Position numbers and translations under genes: made by a program. The notes below the pieces were generated by a model. That model worked only from the letters and a program-made list of their open reading frames with translations. It had not been told where the DNA came from and ran no database searches. 64,000 nt of DNA from Limnobacter thiooxidans (GTDB taxonomy: Bacteria > Pseudomonadota > Gammaproteobacteria > Burkholderiales > Burkholderiaceae_B): contig NZ_AP028947.1 of the NCBI RefSeq assembly GCF_036323495.1, forward strand, positions 1,860,001 through 1,924,000, in the 5' to 3' direction. Below are positions 40,957 to 50,894 of the stretch, one piece after another (the stretch's first letter is position 1; each line of letters begins with the position of its first letter).

Positions 40957-42663
40957 TTAAAACAGGCTGTAGAGTTGGGCCAGGGGCAATACCTTGGCGG
41001 GTTCACAGGTCAGCAATTCGCCATCGGCACGCACCTCGTAGGTTTGCGGATCAACAGTGACAAAGGGTAACCAGTTGTTGTGCACCATGTCGTGCTTGCT
41101 GATGTTGCGGGTGTTCTTGCAGGCCACCAAGGTGCGGTGTATTCCCAGACTTTCAGCCAGCTTGTTGTTGATGGCTGCTTGCGAGGTGAAGGTGACCGAT
41201 GTTTTTGCAGCAGCCAAGCCTTGCGCGCCAAACATGGGGCGGTAGTGCACCGGCTGGGGAGTGGGAATGGATGCATTGGGATCGCCCATGGGGGCAGCGG
41301 CAATCATGCCGCCCTTGATGATCATGGCAGGCTTGACTGCAAAAAAAGCAGGCTTCCACAACACCAGGTCGGCCAGCTTGCCGGGCTCGATTGAACCGAC
41401 TTCATGTGAAATGCCATGCGTGATGGCCGGGTTGATGGTGTACTTGGCAATGTAGCGTTTGGCGCGGAAATTGTCCGCTCCAAGTGCCAGGTCCTCGGCC
41501 AGCAAACCAAACTGTTCTTTCATTTTGTGGGCAGTTTGCCAGGTGCGCGTGATCACTTCGCCCACGCGGCCCATGGCCTGCGAATCGGAAGAAATCATGG
41601 AGAACGCGCCACGGTCGTGGAAAATGTCTTCGGCCGCAATGGTTTCCTTGCGAATGCGCGAATCGGCAAAGGCGACATCCTCCGGAATGTTGGAATCCAG
41701 GTGGTGGCACACCATCAACATGTCGAGGTGTTCATCCACGGTATTCACTGTGTAAGGCCGTGTGGGGTTGGTGGATGAAGGCAACACATTCGGAAGGCTG
41801 CAGGCCTTGATGATGTCGGGCGCATGCCCGCCCCCTGCCCCTTCGGTGTGGTAAGTGTGAATAACCCGGTTTTTGAAAGCAGCCAGTGTGTCGTCCACAA
41901 AACCGGATTCGTTCAGGGTGTCGGTGTGAATGGCAATTTGCACATCGTACTTTTCGGCAACACTCAGGCAAGTGTCAATCGAGGCGGGTGTGGTGCCCCA
42001 GTCTTCATGCAGTTTCAAGCCGCAGGCACCGGCTTCCAGTTGTTCTTCCAGGGCCTGTGGCAGGCTGGCATTGCCCTTGCCCAGAAAGCCCAGGTTCATG
42101 GGCATGCAGTCGGTGGCCTGCATCATTTTTGCAAGGTACCAGGGGCCGGGTGTGCAGGTGGTGGCATTGGTTCCAGTGGCAGGTCCCGTGCCGCCACCAA
42201 TCATGGTGGTGACACCACTCATCAAGGCTTCTTCAATTTGTTGTGGGCAAATGAAGTGAATGTGTGCGTCGATTCCGCCGGCTGTCAGAATGCAGCCCTC
42301 ACCGGCAATCACTTCCGTACCCGGGCCAATCACAATGTCCACGCCGTTTTGAACATCCGGGTTGCCAGCCTTGCCCACCTTGAAGATGCGGCCGCTCTTG
42401 ATGCCCACGTCGCCTTTCACAATGCCCCAGTGGTCCAGCACCAGTGCATTGGTAATGACCAGATCGACAGAGTCTGCGCACGACACCTGGCTTTGCCCCA
42501 TGCCGTCACGAATCACTTTGCCACCGCCAAATTTCACTTCCTCACCGTACACGGTGAAGTCTTTTTCCACCTGTATCCACAGTGCCGTGTCGCCCAGGCG
42601 AACGCGGTCGCCGGTGGTGGGGCCAAACATTTGCGCATAGGCTGTGCGGTCAATTGTTGTCAT
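40957..42663 (-). CDS. ureC: urease alpha subunit
   Basis: The 568-residue catalytic subunit of urease, hydrolysing urea to ammonia and carbamate in the cytoplasm. All known active-site residues are present at the numbering of the Klebsiella enzyme: H134, H136, carbamylated K217, H246, H272 and the flap C319-H320. The frame extends to 42780, but ATG 42663 matches family length and overlaps the ureB end by 14 bases. The protein looks fully functional. Confidence 0.98.
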   Translation of the reverse strand: MTTIDRTAYAQMFGPTTGDRVRLGDTALWIQVEKDFTVYGEEVKFGGGKVIRDGMGQSQVSCADSVDLVITNALVLDHWGIVKGDVGIKSGRIFKVGKAGNPDVQNGVDIVIGPGTEVIAGEGCILTAGGIDAHIHFICPQQIEEALMSGVTTMIGGGTGPATGTNATTCTPGPWYLAKMMQATDCMPMNLGFLGKGNASLPQALEEQLEAGACGLKLHEDWGTTPASIDTCLSVAEKYDVQIAIHTDTLNESGFVDDTLAAFKNRVIHTYHTEGAGGGHAPDIIKACSLPNVLPSSTNPTRPYTVNTVDEHLDMLMVCHHLDSNIPEDVAFADSRIRKETIAAEDIFHDRGAFSMISSDSQAMGRVGEVITRTWQTAHKMKEQFGLLAEDLALGADNFRAKRYIAKYTINPAITHGISHEVGSIEPGKLADLVLWKPAFFAVKPAMIIKGGMIAAAPMGDPNASIPTPQPVHYRPMFGAQGLAAAKTSVTFTSQAAINNKLAESLGIHRTLVACKNTRNISKHDMVHNNWLPFVTVDPQTYEVRADGELLTCEPAKVLPLAQLYSLF

Positions 42664-42967
42664 CAAGTGCTCCCATGACTTCTCCGCGGAAACCGTAAAC
42701 ATGGCGTCGGCCTGCATAGGCCACCAGTTGCACCTCGCGGCCTTGGCCGGGCTCAAAGCGTATTGCAGTGCCCGATGCAATGTTCAGCCGAAAACCACGG
42801 GCTTGGCTGCGGTCAAACCGTAAGGCCGGGTTGACTTCGAAAAAATGGTAATGCGAGCCCACCTGCACCGGGCGGTCGCCCGTGTTCTCCACCCGCAGGC
42901 TGCGTGTTTCCAGCCCCACGTTCAATTCAATGGCACCGCCGGCCACCTGTATTTCGCCTGGAATCAT
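42650..42967 (-). CDS. ureB: urease beta subunit
   Basis: The 105-residue beta subunit of urease, a structural partner of UreC. It starts [11 protein letters not shown], the usual N-terminus, and has [19 protein letters not shown] and [13 protein letters not shown] as in other UreB proteins. ATG 42967 has GAGG at good spacing; a start four codons upstream is less likely. It lies 12 bases after ureA. Confidence 0.96.
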   Translation of the reverse strand: MIPGEIQVAGGAIELNVGLETRSLRVENTGDRPVQVGSHYHFFEVNPALRFDRSQARGFRLNIASGTAIRFEPGQGREVQLVAYAGRRHVYGFRGEVMGALDDNN

Positions 42968-42979
42968 CTCGGGCCTCAA

Positions 42980-43282
42980 TCAAACAATAGGATGGTGAAC
43001 AGTGACCAGCTTGGTCCCGTCCGGGAATGTGGCTTCAACCTGCACTTCCTGAATCAGGTCTGCCACACCGGGCATGACACGGTCGGTGGTCAGCAAGGTG
43101 CGTCCATAGCCCATCAGTTCAGCCACAGTTTTTCCGTCGCGGGCACCTTCAATGATTTCCATGGTGATGTAGGCCACCGCCTCCGGGTAATTCAAGCGCA
43201 GACCCCGATTCAGGCGGCGTTCGGCCAGCAGTGCGGCTGTGAATATCATCAACTTGTCTTTTTCGCGGGGTAACAATTCCAT
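42980..43282 (-). CDS. ureA: urease gamma subunit
   Basis: The 100-residue gamma subunit of urease. It contains [21 protein letters not shown] at the N-terminus, the [24 protein letters not shown] block and [17 protein letters not shown] at the C-terminus, all standard. GAGGA before the start is clear. It is the first structural gene after ureD. Confidence 0.97.
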   Translation of the reverse strand: MELLPREKDKLMIFTAALLAERRLNRGLRLNYPEAVAYITMEIIEGARDGKTVAELMGYGRTLLTTDRVMPGVADLIQEVQVEATFPDGTKLVTVHHPIV

Positions 43283-43309
43283 CGCAGTCCTCTGTTTTTT
43301 TGTGTGGTA

Positions 43310-44197
43310 TCAGGTTCGCCAAATTCTGGGTTCGCAGGCAGGCCGGTTCAGCAAGGCCGGGCGCAGGTGCTGCCAGCAACGCGTGAACAACTGCCGGGCC
43401 CGGTTGCTGCAGTGGCCCAGGTAGCGCAACACCACAAACTGCCCCACCACGGTGCTGGCGGCCAAATCGCCTTCACAGGTGCTGCTGCACAGGGCCTGCA
43501 ATGCCGCTTCCAGTTCTTCGCCGGGTGCAGTGTTAAAAAGGGCAATGTCAAAAGGCCCGGCAATCATCAGGCCGGCCACCGGCTTGCTTTGAAAACCAGC
43601 CATGGCGGCGTGGGTGTCGCGGCTTTGCCTATCCAGCAGCATGCGTTCACGCAGCGCCAGGCGGCCTTGAATGTTCACTTGCATGGTTTGCTGCAAGCTG
43701 CCGGAACTGAATGGCTGTGCTGACGCAGGCAAACCCAGTGAAATCACATCCCAGGCAATGCACTTTGCACCTGCCTGCAAGCTGATGTGAGTATTCAAAC
43801 TGGCCTGCGCATCGGGGTACACAATGGTTTCAAGCGGCAGCCATTCCACAGAAGCCTGTTCAGCCACCTCAATGTGATTGTGCAAGTGCTGCAGGCTTCG
43901 GTCAGCGCGAGCCCGATACACACGGCCGGCACCCGGTGTGGTCACCAGCACATGGCTTTGGGGTGCAGCAGAAACCGACACCTCCAGGTGATCGCCTGAC
44001 ACCATGCCCCCAGGCGGATGCAGCAGATAGGCATGCGCCACATCCCGGCCTTCCGGGTAAAAAGCCTTTTGCAAATACAAGGGCCCGGTGTGGGTGCAAT
44101 GCCGCAGCACGGTACCGCGCGCGCCAAGCTCGAAACCCAGCCGCAGGCAGGCATGCCAGGTAGAAGGCAGTAGGCGAAGGTCCAGTGGATGATTCAA
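43310..44197 (-). CDS. ureD: urease accessory protein UreD
   Basis: A 295-residue scaffold protein that binds apo-urease and lets UreF and UreG load nickel. Conserved segments are HPPGGMVSGDHLEV, TPGAGRVYRARA and EWLPLETIVYPDA. It starts 11 bases after urtE, so the urea importer and urease genes form one transcription unit. The C-terminus is less conserved, as usual for UreD. Confidence 0.94.
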   Translation of the reverse strand: MNHPLDLRLLPSTWHACLRLGFELGARGTVLRHCTHTGPLYLQKAFYPEGRDVAHAYLLHPPGGMVSGDHLEVSVSAAPQSHVLVTTPGAGRVYRARADRSLQHLHNHIEVAEQASVEWLPLETIVYPDAQASLNTHISLQAGAKCIAWDVISLGLPASAQPFSSGSLQQTMQVNIQGRLALRERMLLDRQSRDTHAAMAGFQSKPVAGLMIAGPFDIALFNTAPGEELEAALQALCSSTCEGDLAASTVVGQFVVLRYLGHCSNRARQLFTRCWQHLRPALLNRPACEPRIWRT

Positions 44198-44208
44198 AGC
44201 GTGGCCAC

Positions 44209-44904
44209 CTAAACCGCCAGGTGCTGGGCAATCAACTTGTCGCTGAGTTTGTCCATGGTATCGCTGGCTACAACGCGCCCTTTTTCCATCAAGCGGAATT
44301 CCTTGCCCACGCGGCGTGCAAAGCCCAGCTTCTGTTCCACCAGGATGACGGTCATGCCCTCTTCCTCATTCAGCTTCAGGATGACGTCACCAATCTGCTT
44401 CACGATGTTGGGCTGTATGCCTTCATTGGGTTCATCCAGGATCAACACCTTGGGGTCCAGCACCAAGGCGCGCCCAATCGCAAGCTGCTGTTGCTGCCCA
44501 CCGGACAAATCTCCACCGCGGCGGTGAAGCATGTCGGCCAGCACGGGGAACAATTCAAAAATTTTGTCAGGAATTTGTGTGGCCTTGTCTTTGCGAACAG
44601 GCAGGCCCAGGCGAAGATTTTCCTCCACGGTCAGCATGGGAAAAATTTCACGGCCCTGCGGCACATAGCCAATACCCAGGTAAGGTCGCTTCTCGGCGGC
44701 CTGTGAATTCAGCACCGTTTCTTTCAGGCGAATTTCACCTGTTGCCACGGGCAGCAAACCCATGATGCATTTCAGCAAGGTGGTTTTGCCCACGCCATTG
44801 CGGCCCATGATGCAGGTGCAGGAGCCTTCCTGAATGTCCATGTTCAGGTCCCACAAAATCTGGGTTCCACCGTATTTCTGATTCACCGCGTTCATGTGGA
44901 TCAT
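44209..44904 (-). CDS. urtE: urea ABC transporter ATP-binding subunit UrtE
   Basis: A 231-residue ATPase of the branched-chain-amino-acid-type (HAAT) importer family. Walker A is GRNGVGKTT, the signature is LSGGQQQQLAI and Walker B is VLILDEPNEGIQP; the N-P-N-E-G-I-Q-P ending is usual for UrtE. It works with UrtD to drive urea uptake through UrtBC. It overlaps urtD by four bases. Confidence 0.95.
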   Translation of the reverse strand: MIHMNAVNQKYGGTQILWDLNMDIQEGSCTCIMGRNGVGKTTLLKCIMGLLPVATGEIRLKETVLNSQAAEKRPYLGIGYVPQGREIFPMLTVEENLRLGLPVRKDKATQIPDKIFELFPVLADMLHRRGGDLSGGQQQQLAIGRALVLDPKVLILDEPNEGIQPNIVKQIGDVILKLNEEEGMTVILVEQKLGFARRVGKEFRLMEKGRVVASDTMDKLSDKLIAQHLAV

Positions 44905-45734
44905 GCCGGTTCTCCCAAATACACTTCAATCACGTCCTTGTTGTTTTGAACCTGTTCCATCGTGCCCTCGGCCAGCACACTGCCCTGGTGCAGCACGGTG
45001 ACTGTGCGTGCAATGCTTCGCACAAACTCCATGTCGTGTTCCACCACGATCACGGTGTGGTCACCGGCCAGGCCATTGAGCAACTCGGCTGTGCGTTCGG
45101 TTTCCTGTGCGGTCATGCCGGCCACTGGCTCGTCGATCAGCAACACCTGCGGGTCGGAAACCAGCAACATGCCGATTTCCAGCCACTGCTTCTGGCCATG
45201 CGACAAGGCACCTGCCAGCATGTGGGCCTGTGATGCAAGGTTGATCGTGTGAAGTACGGAGTCGATCCGGTCTTGCTGCGCCGGTGTCAGTTTGGCGAAC
45301 AGGGAATACCAGATTCCCTTGTTGTCCTTCAGTGACATTTCAAGGTTGTCCAGCACGCTGTGCGCTTCAAACACGGTGGGTTTCTGAAATTTGCGGCCAA
45401 TTCCCAGCCGTGCAATTTCAGGTTCGCTGCGCTCAAGCAAATTCACGTTCTGGCCAAAATACACATTGCCCACATCCGGTTTTGTTTTGCCAGTGATCAC
45501 GTCCATCAAGGTGGTTTTGCCTGCGCCATTGGCACCAATCAGGCAGCGCAGTTCCCCCGGCTTGATGTACAGGTTCAGGTCGTTCAAGGCCTTGAAGCCG
45601 TCGAAGGTGACGCTTAGCCCTTCCACGTACAGAATCAGGTCGTGCGAAATGTCGATTTCTTCCTGCTCGGGCGCCCTGGGGAAAAACCGGGCCTGGTGCA
45701 ATACTTTGTCGCGCAAGGTGTTCAAGGCATTCAT
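44901..45734 (-). CDS. urtD: urea ABC transporter ATP-binding subunit UrtD
   Basis: A 277-residue LivG-like ATPase. Walker A reads GANGAGKTT, the signature region is LSHGQKQWLEI (LSHGQ in place of LSGGQ, common in UrtD) and Walker B is VLLIDEPVAGM. About 30 residues precede the domain. Four-base overlaps with urtC and urtE show strict coupling. Confidence 0.95.
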   Translation of the reverse strand: MNALNTLRDKVLHQARFFPRAPEQEEIDISHDLILYVEGLSVTFDGFKALNDLNLYIKPGELRCLIGANGAGKTTLMDVITGKTKPDVGNVYFGQNVNLLERSEPEIARLGIGRKFQKPTVFEAHSVLDNLEMSLKDNKGIWYSLFAKLTPAQQDRIDSVLHTINLASQAHMLAGALSHGQKQWLEIGMLLVSDPQVLLIDEPVAGMTAQETERTAELLNGLAGDHTVIVVEHDMEFVRSIARTVTVLHQGSVLAEGTMEQVQNNKDVIEVYLGEPA

Positions 45735-46888
45735 GCATGTTTCTCCTGCGGCAACGAATCGTTTGAACCTGACTTCTGACTGTCCTGATATTTGTCGAGC
45801 AACTGGTTGAACACACCGGCCAAGCCTTTGGGCAGGTACAGGGTGACCAGTACAAACAAGGCACCGAGCGCAAACAGCCAGGCGTCGGGCATGATGGCGG
45901 TGAAGCGGGTTTTTGCATAGTTGACCAGCAAGGCTCCGGCGACGGCACCGTACAAGGTGCCGCGCCCGCCCACCGCAACCCAGATCACCACTTCAATCGA
46001 GTTGAGAGGAGAGAACTCACCCGGATTGATAATGCCAACCTGCGGTACGTACAAGGCACCCGCCATTGCTGCAACAAGTGCCGAATAGACAAACAGCCAC
46101 ACCTTGTAGTGGTCGGTGCGGTAGCCCAGAAAACGAACGCGGGGTTCGCCATCGCGTATGGCCACGATGACCTTGCCGTAGCGACTTTTCAAAATCGAAT
46201 GGCTGCACACATACACCAGCCCAAGCAACAGCGCCGTGACCATGAACAGGCCCACGCGGGTGGTGTCAGCCTGCAAGTCAAAACCCAGCAGGTCTTTGAA
46301 ATCGGTCAGGCCGTTGTTGCCACCAAAACCCATTTCGTTGCGGAAGAAAGCCAGCATCAAGGCATAGGTCAATGCCTGGGTCATGATGGACAAATACACA
46401 CCCGTCACCCGTGAACGAAAAGCCAGCCAGCCAAACACAAAGGCCAGCACACCGGGCACCACCAGCGCCATCAACATGGCCACGGGAAACATGTCCATGC
46501 CCAGCCAGTACCAAGGCAATTCATTCCAGTCCAGGAACACCATGAAGTCAGGCAAATCGGGGTTGCCGTACACGCCACGTTCGCCGATCTGGCGCATCAG
46601 GTACATGCCCATGCCGTAGCCACCGAGTGCAAAGAATGCACCATGCCCCAAACTCAAAATGCCGCAGTAACCCCAGATGACATCCACGGCCAAAGCCAGC
46701 ATCGCGTAGCTGAGGTACTTGCCCAGCAAGGTGATGGTGTAGGTGCTGACATGGAAAAAGGAATCCACGGGAATCAGCAGATTGGACAAAGCTGCAAACA
46801 CGGTGAGAACTGCCAACACCACCACGAATGGCAGGACCGAACTGCCCGGTTCGCGCGTTTTTGAAAATAATTGAGTCAGCCAGTTCAT
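45731..46888 (-). CDS. urtC: urea ABC transporter permease UrtC
   Basis: A 385-residue LivM-type permease with about ten membrane helices. Typical segments are GYCGILSLGHGAFFALGGYGMGMYL and GMFGTCY-like regions replaced here by MAGALYVPQVGIINPGEFSP; VGGRGTLYGAVAGALLVNY is the conserved loop that contacts the ATPase. It overlaps urtB and urtD by four bases each. Confidence 0.94.
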   Translation of the reverse strand: MNWLTQLFSKTREPGSSVLPFVVVLAVLTVFAALSNLLIPVDSFFHVSTYTITLLGKYLSYAMLALAVDVIWGYCGILSLGHGAFFALGGYGMGMYLMRQIGERGVYGNPDLPDFMVFLDWNELPWYWLGMDMFPVAMLMALVVPGVLAFVFGWLAFRSRVTGVYLSIMTQALTYALMLAFFRNEMGFGGNNGLTDFKDLLGFDLQADTTRVGLFMVTALLLGLVYVCSHSILKSRYGKVIVAIRDGEPRVRFLGYRTDHYKVWLFVYSALVAAMAGALYVPQVGIINPGEFSPLNSIEVVIWVAVGGRGTLYGAVAGALLVNYAKTRFTAIMPDAWLFALGALFVLVTLYLPKGLAGVFNQLLDKYQDSQKSGSNDSLPQEKHA

Positions 46889-48504
46889 TCAGCCGCCCTC
46901 CCTTTCTGTGGAAACAGTCCTTTCGGGCGCTTCTGGATAAACAGGATGATGAACACCAGCACGATGATGCTGGCCAGCACAGCGCCAGTGACCGGCTCCA
47001 GGAACTTGTTGGCAATGCCCAGTGAAAATGCCGCCACCAGTGTGCCCAGCAGATTGCCCACACCGCCAAACACCACCACCATGAAAGAATCAATGATGTA
47101 GTTTTGTCCCAGGTTGGGGCCCACGTTGGTCAGCTGGCTCAAGGCCACGCCGGCAATGCCCGCAATGCCGGAACCCAGGCCGAATGTCATCGCGTCCACC
47201 CAGCCGGTGCGAATGCCCATGGATTTCGCCATGTTGCGGTTTTGAGAAACGGCGCGCACATTCAAGCCCAGCGAGGTTTTTTTCAAGATCAGTTGCAGTA
47301 CAAAAAACACGATCAGCGCGAACACAAAAATGTAAAGACGGTTCAAGGTGATGGACAACTCGGGATTGATTTCAACAGAACCGCTCATCCAGGAGGGCTG
47401 TGACACCTGCCTGTTCAGCGGTGAAAAAATCGTTCTGACTGCCTGCTGCAAAATCAGGCTGATGCCGAAAGTTGCCAGCAAGGTTTCCAGGGGGCGGCCG
47501 TGCAAAAAGCGGATTACACAGCGTTCAATCAACACACCCACACACCCTGCCACCAAAAAGGCCAGGGGAATTGAAACCCACAGGGAATAATCAATCAGGT
47601 TCGGCATGGCCAATTGCACCACGTAGGTGGTGTAGGCACCCAGCATCATCATTTCGCCGTGGGCCATGTTGATCACACCCATCACCCCAAAGGTAATCGC
47701 AAGGCCAATTGCAGCCAGCAACAACACGGAACCCAGGCTCAATCCAAAAAACAGTTGGTCCACCACACCGTAGAAATCGGAACGCATTTTCATGCTGCGA
47801 AGAGACTCATTGATCGCTGTCAGCAGTGCAGCATCTTCTTCACTTTGCTTCATTTGATCCAACAGGTTGCGCACTTCGGCATATTGGCTTTCGCCCAAGG
47901 TACGTACCGCTTCAATTCGAATCAGTGGGTCTGTGGATGCCTGCGCCCTGTTCATCGCCACAGCGGTTTCCATAGCAGCTCGCACATCGGTGTTTCTTTC
48001 TTTCAGCAGCGCTTTTTCAATGGTCACCACCGTGTCGGGCGTCAAATCCCCCAGCAGTGAAACTACAGCCTGCTCGCGGGTGGTGGCGCTGGCTGCGGAA
48101 ATTTGAATGCGTGCAACCGCGCCGCGCAGGTAAGTGCGCAAGCGGTTGTTGACGCGTATCTTGTTCAGGCTCGTGGTCAGCTCATCACCAACCAACTTGT
48201 TGCTCAAAGGATTAAGGTAGGTGGTCGCGCCGTCTTTGCGCAGTTCAATCAGAACCAGTCCTGATTCTTCATTGGCATACAGATCACCGCTGATCATGGC
48301 GTTGAACACAGGCACAAGTGTTTCGGAACCCGTTTGCTCCAACTGCTCCAAGATGGGCAGTGCTTCAGAAAGACTGGCCTTGGCCAGCTCGGAAAGCAGC
48401 GCTTCAACTGACTTGGGTGGTAACTGTTCTGGTGAACCGCTTTGCGCATAGGCTGCGTTCAGCAGCAGGCACCAACAACAAAGGATGTGTATGACAAATT
48501 TCAC
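46885..48504 (-). CDS. urtB: urea ABC transporter permease UrtB
   Basis: A 539-residue LivH-type permease. It begins with a signal peptide (cleavage after AAYAQ) and a periplasmic helical domain of about 220 residues, which is characteristic of UrtB and absent from LivH. The membrane part from about 245 has GVMGVINMAHGEMMMLGAYTTY and the loop GGVGNLLGTLVAAFSLG. It is separated from urtA by a 71-base gap containing a stem-loop. Confidence 0.94.
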   Translation of the reverse strand: MKFVIHILCCWCLLLNAAYAQSGSPEQLPPKSVEALLSELAKASLSEALPILEQLEQTGSETLVPVFNAMISGDLYANEESGLVLIELRKDGATTYLNPLSNKLVGDELTTSLNKIRVNNRLRTYLRGAVARIQISAASATTREQAVVSLLGDLTPDTVVTIEKALLKERNTDVRAAMETAVAMNRAQASTDPLIRIEAVRTLGESQYAEVRNLLDQMKQSEEDAALLTAINESLRSMKMRSDFYGVVDQLFFGLSLGSVLLLAAIGLAITFGVMGVINMAHGEMMMLGAYTTYVVQLAMPNLIDYSLWVSIPLAFLVAGCVGVLIERCVIRFLHGRPLETLLATFGISLILQQAVRTIFSPLNRQVSQPSWMSGSVEINPELSITLNRLYIFVFALIVFFVLQLILKKTSLGLNVRAVSQNRNMAKSMGIRTGWVDAMTFGLGSGIAGIAGVALSQLTNVGPNLGQNYIIDSFMVVVFGGVGNLLGTLVAAFSLGIANKFLEPVTGAVLASIIVLVFIILFIQKRPKGLFPQKGRAAE

Positions 48505-48536
48505 GGGGCTATCCTGAATTCAATTGGACATGAACA

Positions 48537-48565
48537 ACAACCCCGGCCACGCTGGCCAGGGTTGT
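48537..48565 (-). terminator. stem-loop between urtA and urtB
   Basis: A 13-bp stem (48537-48549 with 48553-48565) with a three-base loop. The single mismatch is a G-U pair in the minus-strand transcript, so the structure is complete there. It is not followed by a good T-run. It probably acts as a partial terminator or decay barrier, raising the amount of urtA message. Confidence 0.6.
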
Positions 48566-48575
48566 GTCGCAGGGC

Positions 48576-49856
48576 TTAGTAGTTCTGCCCGGAACACTTC
48601 TTGGTTTTGGTGTTGTAGTTGCCGCAATTGATTGGGGCTGTCCAGTCGGCAATCAGGTCTTTGGAACCTGGCAGGAAATCAGACCAAGCGTCGCCTTCAA
48701 CCAGGCCCTTGGTTTCTGAAACCACTTCGAACTGGCCGTTGGCCTGAATTTCACCAATCAGCACGGGTTTGCTGAGGTGGTGGTTCTTGCCCATCACTGC
48801 AGTGCCGCCAGTCAGGTTCTTGGCTTTCTGGCCAATCATGGCAGCGCTAACCTTGGCCACATCGGTGGTGCCGGCTTTCTGCACGGCCTGGGTCCACATC
48901 TTGAAGCCGATGTACGTGGCTTCCATGGGGTCGTTGGTGACGCGCTTGGGACCAGCAAATTTTTTCCATTGCTTGATGAAGGCATCATTCTCAGGACTCT
49001 TCACGCTCTGGAAATAATTCCAGGCGGCCAGGTGACCCACCAGTGGCTTGGTGTCAATGCCGGAAAGCTCTTCTTCACCCACGGAGAAGGCCACAACAGG
49101 AATGTCGCCCGATGAAATGCCCTGGTTGCCCAGTTCCTTGTAGAAAGGCACGTTGGCGTCGCCGTTGATGGTGGACACCACAGCCGTCTTCTTGCCTGCG
49201 CTGCCAAACTTCTTGATGTCGGAAACAATTGACTGCCAATCGGAATGACCAAAGGGCGTGTAGTTGATCATGATGTCTTTTTGCGCAACGCCCTTGGACT
49301 TCAGGTATGCCTCAAGAATCTTGTTGGTGGTGCGTGGGTACACATAATCCGTTCCTGCCAGCACCCAGCGTTTCACGCCCAGGTCTTTCATCAGGTAATC
49401 AACAGCAGGAATGGCTTGCTGGTTGGGTGCAGCGCCTGTGTAAAACACGTTTTTGGACGACTCTTCGCCTTCGTACTGCACGGGGTAAAACAGCAGGCCA
49501 TTGAGTTCTTCCACCACGGGCAATACCGATTTACGAGACACAGAAGTCCAGCAACCGAAAATCACATCCACCTTGTTCTTGGTCAACAGTTCGCGTGTTT
49601 TTTCTGCAAACAGGGGCCAGTTGGATGCGGGGTCAACCACCACGGCTTCCAGCTTCTTGCCCAGTAAACCGCCCTTCTTGTTTTGCTCCTCCACCATCAT
49701 CAACACGGTGTCTTTCAGCGTGGTCTCTGAAATGGCCATGGTGCCGGAAAGGGAGTGAAGAACGCCCACCTTGATGGTGTCTGCGGCTTGCGCCAGTGTG
49801 GCCACGGTGCTGCTTGCAGCCAAGGCAAGCCCCAAAGCCAGTGTTTTTAATTTCAT
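48576..49856 (-). CDS. urtA: urea ABC transporter substrate-binding protein UrtA
   Basis: A 426-residue periplasmic binding protein with a signal peptide ending TLAQAAD. The mature start IKVGVLHSLSGTMAISE and NGLLFYPVQYEGEESS are the hallmarks of UrtA. It binds urea and delivers it to UrtBC. GAGGG precedes the start. It is the first gene of the import/urease operon, 96 bases downstream of the response regulator gene, with a perfect palindrome between. Confidence 0.96.
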   Translation of the reverse strand: MKLKTLALGLALAASSTVATLAQAADTIKVGVLHSLSGTMAISETTLKDTVLMMVEEQNKKGGLLGKKLEAVVVDPASNWPLFAEKTRELLTKNKVDVIFGCWTSVSRKSVLPVVEELNGLLFYPVQYEGEESSKNVFYTGAAPNQQAIPAVDYLMKDLGVKRWVLAGTDYVYPRTTNKILEAYLKSKGVAQKDIMINYTPFGHSDWQSIVSDIKKFGSAGKKTAVVSTINGDANVPFYKELGNQGISSGDIPVVAFSVGEEELSGIDTKPLVGHLAAWNYFQSVKSPENDAFIKQWKKFAGPKRVTNDPMEATYIGFKMWTQAVQKAGTTDVAKVSAAMIGQKAKNLTGGTAVMGKNHHLSKPVLIGEIQANGQFEVVSETKGLVEGDAWSDFLPGSKDLIADWTAPINCGNYNTKTKKCSGQNY

Positions 49857-49946
49857 GAAATTTGCCCTCGAATAGGATGAACGGAGATGACAGTCCTATT
49901 CTTGGGCAGCGTGCTGCATTGCGGTATAAGCGAATTGACTTAATCA

Positions 49947-49966
49947 ACTACGTCATTTGACGTAGT
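49947..49966 (-). promoter_or_regulatory. perfect 20-bp palindrome upstream of urtA
   Basis: ACTACGTCA (49947-49955) and TGACGTAGT (49958-49966) are perfect 9-bp arms with a TT spacer. The site overlaps the stop codon of the response regulator gene and is 91 bases before urtA. A -10-like TATACC lies about 17 bases after a weak -35 next to the palindrome, as at activator-dependent promoters. Confidence 0.55.
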
Positions 49967-50894
49967 CCTTGTCCAGGCAACGCAATGCAATGCCTGCGGC
50001 AGCGGTGCGGTTTTCCACGCCCAGCTTGGGAAACACCTGCTCCAGGTGCTTGTTCACGGTACGCGGGCTCATACCCAGAATCTCGGCCACTTCGCGGTTG
50101 GTTTTGCCATTGGCAATCCAGTACAGCACTTCCGATTCGCGTTCTGTCAGCCCCAATTCCTGTTTCAATACAGCAGCGTTTTTAACGCGCAGGTTGGCGG
50201 GCACTTCATCAACAAGACGAATCAGACATTGGCCATTGGGCTCGCGCCCCAGCATACGCAAACTGATTGGAACCGCCAAACCGTGCAAAGGCAATTGGGC
50301 CTGTGCATCGGGGGTTTGGGAAAGCCAGTGTCGCAACTGTGCAGCCAGCTGGCTCTGCTGCCAATCCATGTTGGCTGGGGTGTTGACCTGGGCCTTCGCA
50401 AGCAGTGCATGGGCTTGTGGCGTGGCCCAGGTGATTTGCCCCAGCACATTCACGGTCATCAAGTGCTGGCCTGCGTGATCCAGTGCGGCCTGTGCTGTGT
50501 TGCTGACCCGCGCATTGCGCAGGTGAACCTTGATACGCGCCAACAACTCGTCAGGTTTCACGGGCTTCACCAAATAATCCACACCCCCTGCTTCCAAACC
50601 ACGAACAATGTCCTGGGTGTCATTCAAGCCGGTCATGAAAATCACCGGAATGTTACAAAGTAAAGGCTCGGCCTTCATCAACCGGCAGGCCTCAAACCCG
50701 TCCAGGGTGGGCATTACGCCATCCATCAACACCACATCCGGTTGAATGCGTTTGGCGACCATCAAAGCCTGCTTTCCGTCCAGCGCCAGCAACACATCCA
50801 TGCCGGCAGACTCAAGGGTGTCGTTGATCAGTGTGAGTGTGTCAGGTGAATCATCAACCACCAGCACCACATCCCGACGCTGGTTTTCATTCAT
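49953..50894 (-). CDS. LuxR-type response regulator linked to urea uptake
   Basis: A 313-residue regulator. The receiver domain (residues 8-125) has D14-D15, phospho-acceptor D58 (VLMDGVMP) and K111 region (YLVKPVKP). The middle (about 135-235) resembles a short PAS-like module, and the C-terminal LuxR helix-turn-helix has LTERESEVLYWIANGKTNREVA. It overlaps the kinase gene by four bases, so the pair is one two-component system. Its position directly before urtA suggests it activates the urea genes. Confidence 0.88.
   Translation of the reverse strand: MNENQRRDVVLVVDDSPDTLTLINDTLESAGMDVLLALDGKQALMVAKRIQPDVVLMDGVMPTLDGFEACRLMKAEPLLCNIPVIFMTGLNDTQDIVRGLEAGGVDYLVKPVKPDELLARIKVHLRNARVSNTAQAALDHAGQHLMTVNVLGQITWATPQAHALLAKAQVNTPANMDWQQSQLAAQLRHWLSQTPDAQAQLPLHGLAVPISLRMLGREPNGQCLIRLVDEVPANLRVKNAAVLKQELGLTERESEVLYWIANGKTNREVAEILGMSPRTVNKHLEQVFPKLGVENRTAAAGIALRCLDKDYVK

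Noticed and set aside
41824..42678. 284-codon plus-strand ORF within ureC
   Set aside because: Antisense shadow; ureC has every catalytic residue in the other frame.
49857..49946. Sigma-54 promoter before urtA, expected for nitrogen control
   Set aside because: No GG-N10-GC element with the usual flanks was found on the minus strand.
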